A stretch of DNA of 64,000 nucleotides, taken from Pontibacterium granulatum. GTDB lineage: Bacteria > Pseudomonadota > Gammaproteobacteria > Pseudomonadales > Balneatricaceae. The notes under the pieces are model-generated. The model worked only from the letters and a program-made list of their open reading frames with translations. It did no database searches and was not told the origin of the DNA. The translations under genes and the position numbers were made by a program. The stretch spans positions 1 through 64,000 of the forward strand of contig NZ_JASBRH010000018.1 in NCBI RefSeq assembly GCF_029961155.1. The letters are read 5' to 3'. Shown here one piece after another: positions 15,637 through 26,482 of this stretch (the first letter of the stretch is position 1; each line of letters begins with the position of its first letter).

Positions 15637-16644
15637 TTAGATCTCGTTGCGGCCCAGTAGGCGCAGGATGCGGTTCAGCTTGTCCTTGCCGCCGATGCTG
15701 TCATAGTGTTTTGGCCAGACCGCTGTTGTGGCTTTTTCGATCCACTCTTTTTCGTCGTTGGCCGGATCGCTGATCACCATACCTTTTTTAACCAGCTGCT
15801 GCTTGATACGCGTTTCGTTGGCGGTCAGGAACTCCGCGCTGTACTTGGTTGCCGCTTTACCCGCTTCGATGATTGCTTGCTGTACTTCAGGTTTCTGTTC
15901 CTGAAACAGGGCCTCACTCATGATCAACGGTTCGATAGAGAATATATAGCGGATGTTGGTAACGTACTTCTGAACCGTATCGAATTTCATCGCATCGACG
16001 GTCACATAAGGGTTATCCTGGCCATCCACCACACCCTGCTGTAGTGCCGTAAATGTTTCGGACCACGCCATCGGTGTGGGATTGCCACCCCAAGCTTTAT
16101 AGGTGTCAATCATGATCTCGTTTTTAGGTACTCGCACGATAATCTGCTGCAGATCCTCCAGCGTTCTGACTGGTTGCTTGGAGTTCGTCAGTACTCTAAA
16201 TCCGGTGTAGGCCCAGCCAACAATACGGACGCCCGCATCCCGAACCGTATTTTCAACGAGTTCTTCACCCACTTCCCCTTGGGTTAGCAGTTCGGCTTCT
16301 TCAAGGCTCTGAATAACGTACGGTAGGGTAAAGATACCTACGGTAGGGGAGAACGGGGTGACGTTGTTAATGGCAAGAATGGAAAAATCCAGCGTACCGA
16401 GTCCGGCTTCAACAACAGTATCCTGCTCACTGCCCAACTGACTGTTCATGAACAACTGGCCGGTGTATTTGCCGTCGGTCTTGGCTTCCAGATGCTCCAC
16501 AAACTTCAGGCCAAAGGCATGTTGCGAGCTGCCTTCGGAATCACCACCAGCAATTTTCCAGGTTGTAGCAGCGAAGCTGGAGCTGCTGAAGAGCAGTGCA
16601 GCGGCAAGGGATAAGGCTTTGGCATTATTATTTTTATACTTCAT
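15637..16644 (-). CDS. Orphan TRAP transporter substrate-binding protein (DctP family)
   Basis: A 335-residue periplasmic binding protein with a clear signal peptide (SLAAALLFSSSSFAA). It has DctP-family features: TWKIAGGDSEGSSQHAFGLKF at the mature N-terminus, RVLTNSKQPVRTLEDLQ with the carboxylate-binding Arg, and ALQQGVVDGQDNPYV. It is not close to the two GB-island DctPs (30112 and 62575). No dctQ or dctM gene is adjacent, so it either works with a distant permease or acts as a sensor. The terminator after it confirms a single-gene unit. Substrate unknown, most likely an organic acid. Confidence 0.85.
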   Translation of the reverse strand: MKYKNNNAKALSLAAALLFSSSSFAATTWKIAGGDSEGSSQHAFGLKFVEHLEAKTDGKYTGQLFMNSQLGSEQDTVVEAGLGTLDFSILAINNVTPFSPTVGIFTLPYVIQSLEEAELLTQGEVGEELVENTVRDAGVRIVGWAYTGFRVLTNSKQPVRTLEDLQQIIVRVPKNEIMIDTYKAWGGNPTPMAWSETFTALQQGVVDGQDNPYVTVDAMKFDTVQKYVTNIRYIFSIEPLIMSEALFQEQKPEVQQAIIEAGKAATKYSAEFLTANETRIKQQLVKKGMVISDPANDEKEWIEKATTAVWPKHYDSIGGKDKLNRILRLLGRNEI

Positions 16645-16895
16645 ATCTACCTCAGAGTGGTTGTGTTTATCTCCAAGACCTGTAGCGGAGTCGTCGCCCT
16701 ATATGACAAGTCTGAGATCATCCTGCGCCAATCCTTTCAGTGAATAAATGCAAACATTCGGTTGTTTAGTTGCTTGTTTTGGAAACAGTTGGCCGATTGG
16801 CTAAATCCTCACCAATTCGTTAGACACTTTGAATTGCCACCAGTTTGATAGAGGATCTGGCCCATTAAGGCTTTCCGCAGGTCCCGTTGGGTAGA

Positions 16896-17537
16896 TCACG
16901 ATGAAGCATTGTTTTTATAACCGTGACGGTAGTAGAAACGTTCGAGTTCATTCTGTTTCGGATACTCGCCGGTGAATGTTTTTACATAGTCGGGAATCCT
17001 GATCATGCGATCGGCGAGTGACTCTTTGGTTTGCATCGAAATGTACCCGATTTGAACAAGATAGATCGTTCGGGCGTGGACATCCGCTTGCAGATCACTA
17101 AAGCCAAAGCGACTGAACATCCGGCTTAGCGATTCCAGGCGAATAGCGTCAGCCTGTTTCACTTCACTTTGTATCTCTCTGGATTGCAATGACCAGCTGC
17201 GAATCGCGAATTCAAATCGGGAATCGAACAATGTGTCATCCAGCCAACAGTCAAAGACGTTTAGCGTCGCTTCGGCCAGTGAGTCTGCATAGGCTTCAGA
17301 TTGCGTGATGATGCTGCCGGTATTTTTATCTTTCCATGCGTCGACCAAAGCGCTTAACAGCTCCTCCCTGTCGGCGAAGAACCAATAGAAACTCGTTCGT
17401 GAGATGTTCAGCCGCTTAGCCAGCGTTGAGATCTTTACTGCGTCTACGCCAGATTCGAGCAAAATCTCAATTGCTGCTTGAAACCATACTTCGGGAGACC
17501 CGCGCCATCCGCTGTCGTTTGCTCGTTGCTTCTTCAT
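16896..17537 (-). CDS. TetR-family regulator next to the DgcA paralogue
   Basis: A 213-residue TetR protein. The N-terminal helix-turn-helix is typical (AAIEILLESGVDAVKISTLA, LNISRTSFYWFFADREELLSALVDAW). The ligand domain carries many aromatics and charged residues. It is divergent from the DgcA-like demethylase gene at 17732, with about 195 bp between start codons, so it is the natural candidate to control that gene. Effector unknown. Confidence 0.85.
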   Translation of the reverse strand: MKKQRANDSGWRGSPEVWFQAAIEILLESGVDAVKISTLAKRLNISRTSFYWFFADREELLSALVDAWKDKNTGSIITQSEAYADSLAEATLNVFDCWLDDTLFDSRFEFAIRSWSLQSREIQSEVKQADAIRLESLSRMFSRFGFSDLQADVHARTIYLVQIGYISMQTKESLADRMIRIPDYVKTFTGEYPKQNELERFYYRHGYKNNASS

Positions 17538-17731
17538 AGTGACCTTTTATCTGAAAGAGTCAGTAAATTGTACAGAAACGGCATGGATAAAAATAATTTT
17601 AGAACCTTAATGTTCATTATGGTCATTGTAATTGACAGGTGTGTACATTTATTTTTAGGATCGTTGATAACGGCGCTAGCTTTCAATTTATTTACCGGTG
17701 CCAACATCCCAACGTGGAGAGGAGTTCAACT

Positions 17732-19768
17732 GTGTCGAATGATCCGTTATTGCAACCTTATACACTCAAGCACCTCACACTTCGTAACCGTATCATCATG
17801 ACGTCTCATGAGCCGGCTTACCCGGAAGATGGCATGCCCAAGGGGCGTTACCGTGCCTATCATGTGGAAAGGGCGAAAGGTGGTGTTGCGATGACGATGA
17901 CCGCCGGTTCTGCCGCCGTATCCAAGGATAGTCCCCCTGTGTTCAACAACTTGCTGGTTTACAAAGACGAAGTTGTGCCATGGATGAAAGACCTCACCGA
18001 TGCGGTGCACGAGCAGGGTGCAGCGATCATGATTCAGCTCACCCATTTAGGCCGCCGCACCCGTTGGGACAAGGATAACTGGTTGCCGGTGGTCTCGCCC
18101 TCCCATCACCGGGAAGCCGCTCACCGAGCGTTCCCGAAGAAACTGGAAGACTGGGATATCGAGCGCATTATTAAAGACTATGCTGACGCCGCTGAGCGGA
18201 TGAAGGCGGGTGGCATGGACGGGATCGAACTGCAGGCTTATGGCCATCTTATGGATCAGTTCTGGTCGCCGTTAACAAATGAGCTGGACGGTCCGTATGG
18301 TGGCTCGTTGGACAACCGGATGCGCTTTACATTTGATGTGTTGACGGAGATGCGGAAGCGGGTTGGGCCGGACTTTATTATCGGTGTGCGCTACACCGGC
18401 GATGAGATGCTCGCGGGCGGATTAGAAAAAGAGGATGGTTTGGAGATATCGCGCAGGTTGCAGGAAAGCGGCATGGTCGATTTCCTGAATGTAGTGCGCG
18501 GTCATATCGACACAGATGCCGGATTGACGGACGTTATTCCGATTCAGGGCATGGCAAACAGTCCGCACCTCGACTTTGCAGGTGAAATTCGCAGTGCAAC
18601 CGATTTGCCGGTCTTTCATGCGGCCAAAATTCCGGATGTTGCAACTGCGCGACATGCTGTAGCGTCCGGCAAAGTGGATCTGGTCGGAATGACCCGCGCG
18701 CATATGACCGATCCGCATATTGTGCGCAAAATCATCGACAAGCGTGAAGAAGAGATACGCCCTTGCGTAGGCGCAAACTATTGCCTAGACAGGATCTATC
18801 AGGGCGGTGCGGCATTCTGTATCCATAATGCGGCCACCGGTCGCGAAGAAACCATGCCCCACGAAATCCCCAAGGCGGATGTCAGCAAGAAGGTTGTGAT
18901 TGTGGGTGCGGGGCCTGGTGGTCTCGAAGCGGCGCGGGTTGCAGGTGAACGTGGTCACGATGTGGTTGTCTTTGAGGTGGCGAGTGATCCGGGTGGACAG
19001 GTGCTCCTGACGTCGCAAAGCGAACGCCGCAGGGAGATGATCTCTATCATCGACTGGCGTATGGCGCAGTGCGAGCGGCTTGGCGTCCGTTTCAGGTTTA
19101 ATACGTGGGCAGAGGCTGGAGACGTTGAAGCAGAAAACCCTGACGTGGTCATCATTGCAACCGGCGGTCTCCCGCATACGGAGGTGCTGGAAAAAGGTAA
19201 CGAATATGTGATCTCTGCCTGGGACATCATTTCAGGCGATGTGAAACCGGGCAAAAACGTCCTCATATTCGATGACGCTGGTGATCATGCGGGGCTGCAA
19301 GCTGCGGAAATCATTGCCAAAACCGGTGCCCATGTGGAAGTGATGACGCCCGATCGTTCTTTCGCGCCTGAAGTGATGGCAATGAATCTTGTACCTTATA
19401 TGCGTACGTTGCAGTCGCTGGATACGGTCTTTACGGTTAGTTACCGCCTGGAAGCGCTGGAAAAAGAAGGGGGGATTCTCAGGGCCACGATCGGCAGTGA
19501 TTATGGCGGAGTTGCCAAAGTGCATGAGTACGATCAGGTTGTGATCAATCACGGCGTTATCCCGCTGGATGATCTGTACTTCGAACTTAAACCTAGCTCG
19601 TCAAATCTGGGTGAGATGTCTCATGAACAGCTGATTCTGGGGCAGCCGCAATCCGTCGTGCGTAATCCAGAAGGACAATTCCAGTTGTTCCGTATCGGCG
19701 ATGCGGTATCCACGCGTAATACGCACGCTGCGATTTACGATGCGCTGCGGTTGCTGAAGGATATCTGA
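17732..19768 (+). CDS. DgcA-like N-methyl amino acid demethylase (StcD/HpbA-type candidate)
   Basis: A 678-residue paralogue of dgcA. The FMN barrel begins LLQPYTLKHLTLRNRIIM. The cysteine region CVGANYCLDRIYQGGAAFC (near residues 345-363) and the Rossmann motif VVIVGAGPGGLEAARVAGERG (near residue 393) are kept. Translation most likely begins at the GTG at 17732, 8 bases after GGAGAGGAG; an upstream GTG (17639) has no such site. Related enzymes demethylate N-methylproline in stachydrine breakdown, and a Stc2-like Rieske enzyme is encoded at 36490. That link is inference. Unlike dgcA it has no membrane or ETF partner genes beside it. It is divergent from a TetR gene. Confidence 0.8.
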   Translation: MSNDPLLQPYTLKHLTLRNRIIMTSHEPAYPEDGMPKGRYRAYHVERAKGGVAMTMTAGSAAVSKDSPPVFNNLLVYKDEVVPWMKDLTDAVHEQGAAIMIQLTHLGRRTRWDKDNWLPVVSPSHHREAAHRAFPKKLEDWDIERIIKDYADAAERMKAGGMDGIELQAYGHLMDQFWSPLTNELDGPYGGSLDNRMRFTFDVLTEMRKRVGPDFIIGVRYTGDEMLAGGLEKEDGLEISRRLQESGMVDFLNVVRGHIDTDAGLTDVIPIQGMANSPHLDFAGEIRSATDLPVFHAAKIPDVATARHAVASGKVDLVGMTRAHMTDPHIVRKIIDKREEEIRPCVGANYCLDRIYQGGAAFCIHNAATGREETMPHEIPKADVSKKVVIVGAGPGGLEAARVAGERGHDVVVFEVASDPGGQVLLTSQSERRREMISIIDWRMAQCERLGVRFRFNTWAEAGDVEAENPDVVIIATGGLPHTEVLEKGNEYVISAWDIISGDVKPGKNVLIFDDAGDHAGLQAAEIIAKTGAHVEVMTPDRSFAPEVMAMNLVPYMRTLQSLDTVFTVSYRLEALEKEGGILRATIGSDYGGVAKVHEYDQVVINHGVIPLDDLYFELKPSSSNLGEMSHEQLILGQPQSVVRNPEGQFQLFRIGDAVSTRNTHAAIYDALRLLKDI

Positions 19769-19958
19769 CGGTTGGTGCGGGGTTGGGCATTCTGGTTAGC
19801 CCCGTATTGCAGAGCATGTCTGTGTGCAAGGCGTCATCGCTCAGATAAAGAATGAGGGTTAGTGCATCCGTGTTTGAGTTCCAGGTACTCACGACCTGCG
19901 ATGAAACGCGCTAACCCCCGCCGTTTCTTTGAGCGTTGCCAGAACGGGGCTGGCTGGC

Positions 19959-21059
<1,101 letters not shown>

Positions 21060-22379
21060 TTAGTCCTGAGTCGCGCCGCAATTGAGCTCGACTGAGCTGG
21101 GCAGGACATCCGGGCGTGTATATTCGACACGGTTTCGACCATTCTCTTTTGCGCGATACATCGCCGAATCGGCACGTACCAGAACTTCAGAGATGTTCTC
21201 TTGGCCACTAGCGACAGTAATGCCCACGCTGATGGTGATCGGGCAGATATCACTGATGAAAGCTTTCTGGATCTCGGTACGGATCTTCTCACCGAGTGTG
21301 ATCATATCGTTGAGGGTGCTGTTGTTGGCAAACAGCAAAAACTCCTCGCCGCCCCAGCGACAAATAACGTCAGATGTGCGAACGGTTTTCTTCAGAACCT
21401 TACCAAGCTTTTTGAGGGTATGGTCGCCAACCTGGTGGCCGTGAATATCGTTGATTTTCTTGAAGTGATCCACGTCCAGAAACGCGATGCCCAGCGGGGT
21501 ATCCTGGCGCTGTGCCATGTTCATTTGCGCTTGCAGCTGTGTCATCCCTTCACGTCGGTTCAGCAGATTGGTAAGCGGGTCGTACGACGCCAGTTTCTGC
21601 AGGTTCTGCTCGGTATGTTTTTGGTCGGTGATGTCATTCACCATGCCCACTGCGCGGACAGGCACGCCTTGCTCATCACGCTCACAAATGCGACCTCGAT
21701 CCTGCACCCAAATGTAGTGGCCATTGCGGTTTTTCAGGCGGTAGGTGGCATCGTAACGGGCGCGTTGGCCATTGAGGTGGGCCTGCAGGTTGGCCATCAC
21801 CAGCGGTGCGTCTTCCGGATGGACATTGTCTTTCCAAGTATCCAGAACACCCGGCATTTCATCCGGGCCGTATCCAAGGAGGCGTTTCATCTGGGGGCTG
21901 AAGTTAACTGTGCCTTCTTTGATATTCCAGTCCCAGGTGCCGTCGCTGGCTTCCTTCAGCGCAAACATTTCTGCCGCATTATCAGTCGTGGTTTGTGGCT
22001 GTTGTAGCACGCGGTTAGTGATGTCTCGTGCGACGGATAGGAAGTAGGGATGACCATCCCAGCTAAAGTGAGTGGTGTTAACCTCCACTTCAACCTCATG
22101 GCCGTTTTTATGCAGGTGACGACCAAGGAAGCGGAAACAGTCAGATTTGAAAATCTCGTGGGCGATCACTTCCCAGTGCGGTGCACCATGAACGTCTTTT
22201 TGCAGGCTGAGTACGCTATGGTGGAGGATGTCCTCTTTGCTCATCCCCAGGCTTTTCCAAGCCTGGGTGTTACCCCAAACAATATTGGAGGTTACCGGAT
22301 CAATCAGGTATACGGCATCCGCCAGGTGATCGAACAGAGCTTCCAGAGCAGGCAGTTGGGTAAGGTTCTTTGCGGACAT
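21060..22379 (-). CDS. PAS-PAS-GGDEF diguanylate cyclase
   Basis: A 439-residue cytoplasmic signalling enzyme that makes c-di-GMP. The first PAS domain is at about residues 10-125 (AVYLIDPVTSNIVWGN), the second at about 140-260 with a PAC segment (YRLKNRNGHYIWVQDRGR), and GGDEF from about 270. The active site reads RWGGEEF. The inhibitory I-site RTSD sits just before it, so it should be active and product-inhibited. No membrane segments; the signal is sensed inside the cell. Not obviously linked to its neighbours. Confidence 0.9.
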   Translation of the reverse strand: MSAKNLTQLPALEALFDHLADAVYLIDPVTSNIVWGNTQAWKSLGMSKEDILHHSVLSLQKDVHGAPHWEVIAHEIFKSDCFRFLGRHLHKNGHEVEVEVNTTHFSWDGHPYFLSVARDITNRVLQQPQTTTDNAAEMFALKEASDGTWDWNIKEGTVNFSPQMKRLLGYGPDEMPGVLDTWKDNVHPEDAPLVMANLQAHLNGQRARYDATYRLKNRNGHYIWVQDRGRICERDEQGVPVRAVGMVNDITDQKHTEQNLQKLASYDPLTNLLNRREGMTQLQAQMNMAQRQDTPLGIAFLDVDHFKKINDIHGHQVGDHTLKKLGKVLKKTVRTSDVICRWGGEEFLLFANNSTLNDMITLGEKIRTEIQKAFISDICPITISVGITVASGQENISEVLVRADSAMYRAKENGRNRVEYTRPDVLPSSVELNCGATQD

Positions 22380-22540
22380 CGTGGCTACTACATCATCGGA
22401 TGTGAACCTTCAATTTTATTCGAGTAAACAGTCAATAACCAGACTGAACATGCCGCTTTGGTACATGAAAACACTTAGGTAGAAATAATTATGCTGGCCA
22501 GGGCACTAGCGGCGATTTTGTACCCCTAGAAATGGGAGCA

Positions 22541-23449
22541 TTATGCTGCTTTAGCTCGCGGAGCTCGGCGGTTCTTGATTAAGGTGTAGCCGCCGGAGAT
22601 GACAATTAGAGTGCCACCCAATAACGTCATCAAGTCAGGACGTTCACCGAAAACAAAAATACCCAGAATCAATGCAAAGATAAGACGGGTGTAGCGGAAC
22701 GGTGTGACCACCGATACATCACCGGCACGCATGGCGATGGTTAACGCATTGTAGGCGATTACACCAAAGATGATTGAGCCGAGAATCTGCATGGATGCGC
22801 CTGGATCGAATGAGATCGCTTCACCTGAGTAGAGTAGCAGGGCAAAACCGGTCGGCATTAACACAAAGAACCCGTACACGCCCAGCTGCATATTCGATAA
22901 CACCGGCGGTGCTGCGCGCGTTGCCAGGTCGCGCCCGGCAAATCCCAGAGTACCGATTACCGCGAAGATGGATGCGGGCGTAAAACCTTCCAGGCCAGGT
23001 CGGATAATCATCAACACGCCCACAAAACCCACCAGAATCGCCAACCAACGCTTAATGCCGACTTTTTCCCCGAATAGCAGTGCGGCACCCATTACCACAA
23101 CGAGTGGTGTAGCCTGCAGAATGGCCGAAGCACTCGAAAGCGGTGTGAGCGTGATCGCGAGGGTATAAAACAAACGGCCGGTGATTTCAGACAACGAGCG
23201 CAGCAAGATTGGCTTGGAGAGCAGTGCAGGATGGATGATCTGCTCGCCCCGTTGTTTGGTGAGCAGCATAAAAAGCAGCGTGCCGCCTAAGCCAAACAGT
23301 GCAAGTACCAAACCGGTTGGCATGTTCGCCGAGGCGGCTTTGATAAACATATCCTCCACGGCAAATGCGGCCATGGCAAGGATCATAAAGAGGCTGCCTC
23401 GAGTGTTGTCCAACGGTGTTCTCCTGTGAGTTAAGCGTAAATCATCCAT
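22541..23449 (-). CDS. EamA/DMT-family transporter
   Basis: A 302-residue protein with about ten hydrophobic segments arranged as two EamA repeats (GSLFMILAMAAFAVEDMFIKAA in the first, PASIFAVIGTLGFAGRDLATR in the second). Members of the drug/metabolite transporter superfamily usually export amino acids or metabolites. It is divergent from a LysR gene, with about 240 bp between, a common exporter-regulator arrangement. Substrate unknown. Confidence 0.85.
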   Translation of the reverse strand: MDDLRLTHRRTPLDNTRGSLFMILAMAAFAVEDMFIKAASANMPTGLVLALFGLGGTLLFMLLTKQRGEQIIHPALLSKPILLRSLSEITGRLFYTLAITLTPLSSASAILQATPLVVVMGAALLFGEKVGIKRWLAILVGFVGVLMIIRPGLEGFTPASIFAVIGTLGFAGRDLATRAAPPVLSNMQLGVYGFFVLMPTGFALLLYSGEAISFDPGASMQILGSIIFGVIAYNALTIAMRAGDVSVVTPFRYTRLIFALILGIFVFGERPDLMTLLGGTLIVISGGYTLIKNRRAPRAKAA

Positions 23450-23686
23450 CTTCTGACGACGGTGACAGGGGGGGGGACCTGTGTGCTGCCACCGGTGCTT
23501 ACGGCAGTTAAGACCTGCTCAGATTAATATTGATCAGTGCTCCGAAACAGATACAGGCCGATTATTTTTCCGGGGTACAGCGTGGATAATGGGTCTTAGA
23601 CGTTGAGCTGATCGCTTCTTGCTGATGCTTTTGCTACCGTGATTTATGAATCTTTCAAGGAATATAGTTCATAAAAAGCGAACGGT

Positions 23687-24529
23687 ATGGAAATAGTCGG
23701 ACTGAAAACCTTTAAAGCGGTTGTTGATGAAGGTGGTATCAAAGGCGCTTCCGAAAAGCTGCATACGGTGCAATCTAATATCACTAGCCGTATCCAGAAG
23801 CTGGAAGAGGAGTTGGATGCGAAGCTGTTTGGTATCACCGGGCGCAAGCTGGAGCTCACCCCGACCGGGCAGCTGCTCTATCGCTATGCCCAGGAGATTC
23901 TGCAGCTTGAGCAGCAAGCCGCCTCGGCGATCCGCTTGAGTAAAGGCAGTTATGACCTGCGCGTGGGTACGCCAGAAACTTTTGCTGCGGTTCACCTGCC
24001 ACGGGCCCTGAAAGCGCTGAAGCAGGCCTATCCGCAGATCCGGCCCAAGATCCATACCGCCACCAGTGCTGAGTTGGTGATTGCGGTGCAAAACAATAAA
24101 GTGGATTGTGCGGTGGTGGGCAACGTGACGCCACACGAATCGATTCGCTCCGTGCCCATCGTGGATGAGTCGCTGGTGGTCGTGACGCCGCAGGATGGTG
24201 AATATGAACAGGTGCTCTGTGTGCGGGAAGAGGGCTGTGCCTACCGCAAATGCGCGGAAGCCTGGCAGCAGCAGGCGGGGCGCAGTGATGATCAAAAGCT
24301 GGTGATGAGCAGCGCCGATGGTGTGCTGGGCTGTATCGCGGGTGGCTTGGGCTATACGGTGATCAGTGAGAACATGGTGATCGGCAGTCGATATGAGAAA
24401 GACTTGCTGATGGAGAAGGTCTCGCACGGAGACGAGTATGTGCACGTCTCCATGATCTACCGTAAAGACAATCCTCTGGAAGAGGGGATACAGCAGCTGA
24501 TCGAGATGTTTCCAGCTAAGATCTCCTGA
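23687..24529 (+). CDS. LysR-family regulator, probable control of the EamA transporter
   Basis: A 280-residue LysR protein (MEIVGLKTFKAVVDEGGIKG; HTH with VQSNITSRIQKLEEELDAKLF). Its effector domain is shorter than usual and has three cysteines in a CVREEGCAYRKC stretch. It is divergent from the EamA gene. Its stop lies 9 bp from the stop of the converging P5C-reductase-like gene. Ligand unknown. Confidence 0.85.
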   Translation: MEIVGLKTFKAVVDEGGIKGASEKLHTVQSNITSRIQKLEEELDAKLFGITGRKLELTPTGQLLYRYAQEILQLEQQAASAIRLSKGSYDLRVGTPETFAAVHLPRALKALKQAYPQIRPKIHTATSAELVIAVQNNKVDCAVVGNVTPHESIRSVPIVDESLVVVTPQDGEYEQVLCVREEGCAYRKCAEAWQQQAGRSDDQKLVMSSADGVLGCIAGGLGYTVISENMVIGSRYEKDLLMEKVSHGDEYVHVSMIYRKDNPLEEGIQQLIEMFPAKIS

Positions 24530-24538
24530 CGACCGACT

Positions 24539-25312
24539 TTAGCCTTTAGCTTTCTGCGCAATCAATTCCATTGCAGACTGCCAGCTATCCAGGCCGCCAT
24601 TGGCTTTAATCGCTTCGATGCCTTGCAACGTGAATGTGCCCTCAGTGGCAATCGAACGACCGATTTCGCCGTAGCGCTGTTCGGGTTTGGCTTCAGCAAA
24701 ATCGACAGCGCTGCTGATGGAGTGTGCGACCATTTTGCGAGCGGTGGCTTCATCCATACCCTGTGCGCAGCTCCAGTCGATCAGTTGCTGGATCAGGAAG
24801 TAGCTCCAGCCGTGCAGGCAGGCGTGACTGAGGGCGACGTCAAACAGCTCTTCCGACTCGAGGGGGACTGCGGTGCCCAGTTGGACAAACAGCGCTTCTA
24901 CCACTGGGTTTGCAGGATAAAGTGGGATTGGGCCGGAACACACCTCGGCACTGGTGGAAGGCATAACGCGAACCAATTCGCACTGCCGCAGCTCTGGATG
25001 ACTTCGCAGTTGCTCGATAGTGACACCGGCGAGTGCGGAAATCACGGTCTGACTCGGTTTGAATGTCAGGCCATTTATCAGATCGGACAGTGCATCCGGG
25101 CGCACTGCTAGCAGGACAAGGTCACTCTGATCGATCACTGCTTGGTTATCGGTCGCGATCTCGCAGTTACAGATATCAGCAAGTTTTTTGGCGACCCTCG
25201 CACCGCGTGGCGAGAGGATAATGGTACGGGTGTCGCCGCTGTGGCGAAGTCCTTTTACGGTATAGCTGGCCAGGTGGCCAACGCCGAGAATTCCGAGAGT
25301 TGCTGGTTCCAT
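24539..25312 (-). CDS. Pyrroline-5-carboxylate reductase-like oxidoreductase
   Basis: A 257-residue ProC-family protein. The N-terminal dinucleotide-binding motif GILGVGHLASY is followed by a conserved VISALAGVTIEQL strand, RVMPSTSAEV and a C-terminal helical dimer domain with TARKMVAHS. Housekeeping ProC has MPNTPA where this has MPSTSA, so it may act on another cyclic imine. It sits at the edge of the catabolic island with RidA and a LysR gene on the same strand. A role in reducing pyrroline-type products of proline-betaine breakdown is possible but only inferred. Confidence 0.75.
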   Translation of the reverse strand: MEPATLGILGVGHLASYTVKGLRHSGDTRTIILSPRGARVAKKLADICNCEIATDNQAVIDQSDLVLLAVRPDALSDLINGLTFKPSQTVISALAGVTIEQLRSHPELRQCELVRVMPSTSAEVCSGPIPLYPANPVVEALFVQLGTAVPLESEELFDVALSHACLHGWSYFLIQQLIDWSCAQGMDEATARKMVAHSISSAVDFAEAKPEQRYGEIGRSIATEGTFTLQGIEAIKANGGLDSWQSAMELIAQKAKG

Positions 25313-25413
25313 CAGTTATGCCTTGTTGTGTGAGCGGATATTTATCGTAGCGTACCGATACTTACAGAGGTTGTCTCAAGGCGGCAGAGGTTTTGCTTGG
25401 GAAGCCTGGCAGA

Positions 25414-26337
25414 TTACGTTACCGCTAAATCAATCTCACCGGCGGCTTCAGCCAGAAGCCAGTCACGAAAACATTCAGCCGCCGGGTTTAGTGGGCGTTG
25501 GTTGTTGTAGACCAGATAGTCTGCATGATTTGGGACCAGCGGTTTTTCGCAAGCCAGGCGAAGGGTGCCGTTGGCAAGCTGATCCTGCACGGCAAATTCC
25601 CAACCCAGAGCGATCCCCATATTGTTGCCTGCCGCCTGCAACACGAGAGGCAGGTTGTTAAACAACATAGAGCCGCTCGGAATCTCGTAATCGATCCCAA
25701 ATCCTTTGAACCAGTCAGACCAGCAGGTCCAGCGCCATTTAGACGGTCCCAAGTGAATCAACTCCTGGCCGAGTAGCTGCTCCGGTTCCTGACAGGTCTC
25801 GAACGGATAGGTTGGGCCGCAAACCGCGTAGATCTTCTCATCGAAGAGGTAATGGGAGTTCAGTGGAGCGTCCCAGTCACCATCGCCATACAAGATGCCC
25901 AGATCGTGCTGCAGGCACATCGTTTCATCGATCTGATCGCTGGAGTAGATGTTGATGTTGATGTCGGAAAACTGGGTCTTAAACAAAGCCACCCGAGGGA
26001 ACAACCAGTAGTGGGCAACGGCTACCGTCGCCACGATGGTCAGTTCATGGGTACGGTTGGTGTTCTGGATCCGGGAGCTGACCGCAGAGAGTTTCTCCAA
26101 GGCGGCTTGGGCTTCCAGATAGAGCTCTTTGCCGTCTTCGCTGATCTCCAAACCTTGCGGGCCACGGAGGAACAGCTCGGTGCTTAGAAATTCCTCCAGA
26201 TGCTTGATCTGTTTGCTGACCGCGCTCTGACTGACGCACAACTCTTCGGCGGCTTTGGTAAAGCTGTTGTGGCGTGCCGCGGCTTCGAAAAAGGCAAGGG
26301 CCTGGAGTGGGGGGAGGCGTCGGTAGAGTGGTTTCAT
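25414..26337 (-). CDS. GcvA-like LysR regulator
   Basis: A 307-residue LysR protein. The N-terminus is of the GcvA subgroup (RRLPPLQALAFFEAAARHNSFTKAAEELCVSQSAVSKQIKHL). The ATG at 26337 (MKPLYRRLPP) is used; upstream starts add 37 residues without LysR similarity. It lies just downstream of the island operon terminator and may regulate the island or the P5C-reductase-like gene. Ligand unknown. Confidence 0.85.
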   Translation of the reverse strand: MKPLYRRLPPLQALAFFEAAARHNSFTKAAEELCVSQSAVSKQIKHLEEFLSTELFLRGPQGLEISEDGKELYLEAQAALEKLSAVSSRIQNTNRTHELTIVATVAVAHYWLFPRVALFKTQFSDININIYSSDQIDETMCLQHDLGILYGDGDWDAPLNSHYLFDEKIYAVCGPTYPFETCQEPEQLLGQELIHLGPSKWRWTCWSDWFKGFGIDYEIPSGSMLFNNLPLVLQAAGNNMGIALGWEFAVQDQLANGTLRLACEKPLVPNHADYLVYNNQRPLNPAAECFRDWLLAEAAGEIDLAVT

Positions 26338-26398
26338 CGGTACAGCCAGTTCAATTCCGTTTTCCCAAGTATGGCGTGGGATACAGCGTTTGGAAATG

Positions 26399-26448
26399 AA
26401 AAAAGTGTCAGGCCCTGTAGCCAAAAGAAAAGCCACAAGGCCTGACAC
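26399..26448 (-). terminator. Operon terminator after ridA
   Basis: On the minus strand GTGTCAGGCC...GGCCTGACAC (perfect 10-bp arms, 24-nt loop) is followed by a TTTTTT run. It closes the island operon 35 bp after the ridA stop. Confidence 0.85.
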
Positions 26449-26482
26449 AAATTCCTGATTAAAGGTGCAAACAGGAAGGGGA

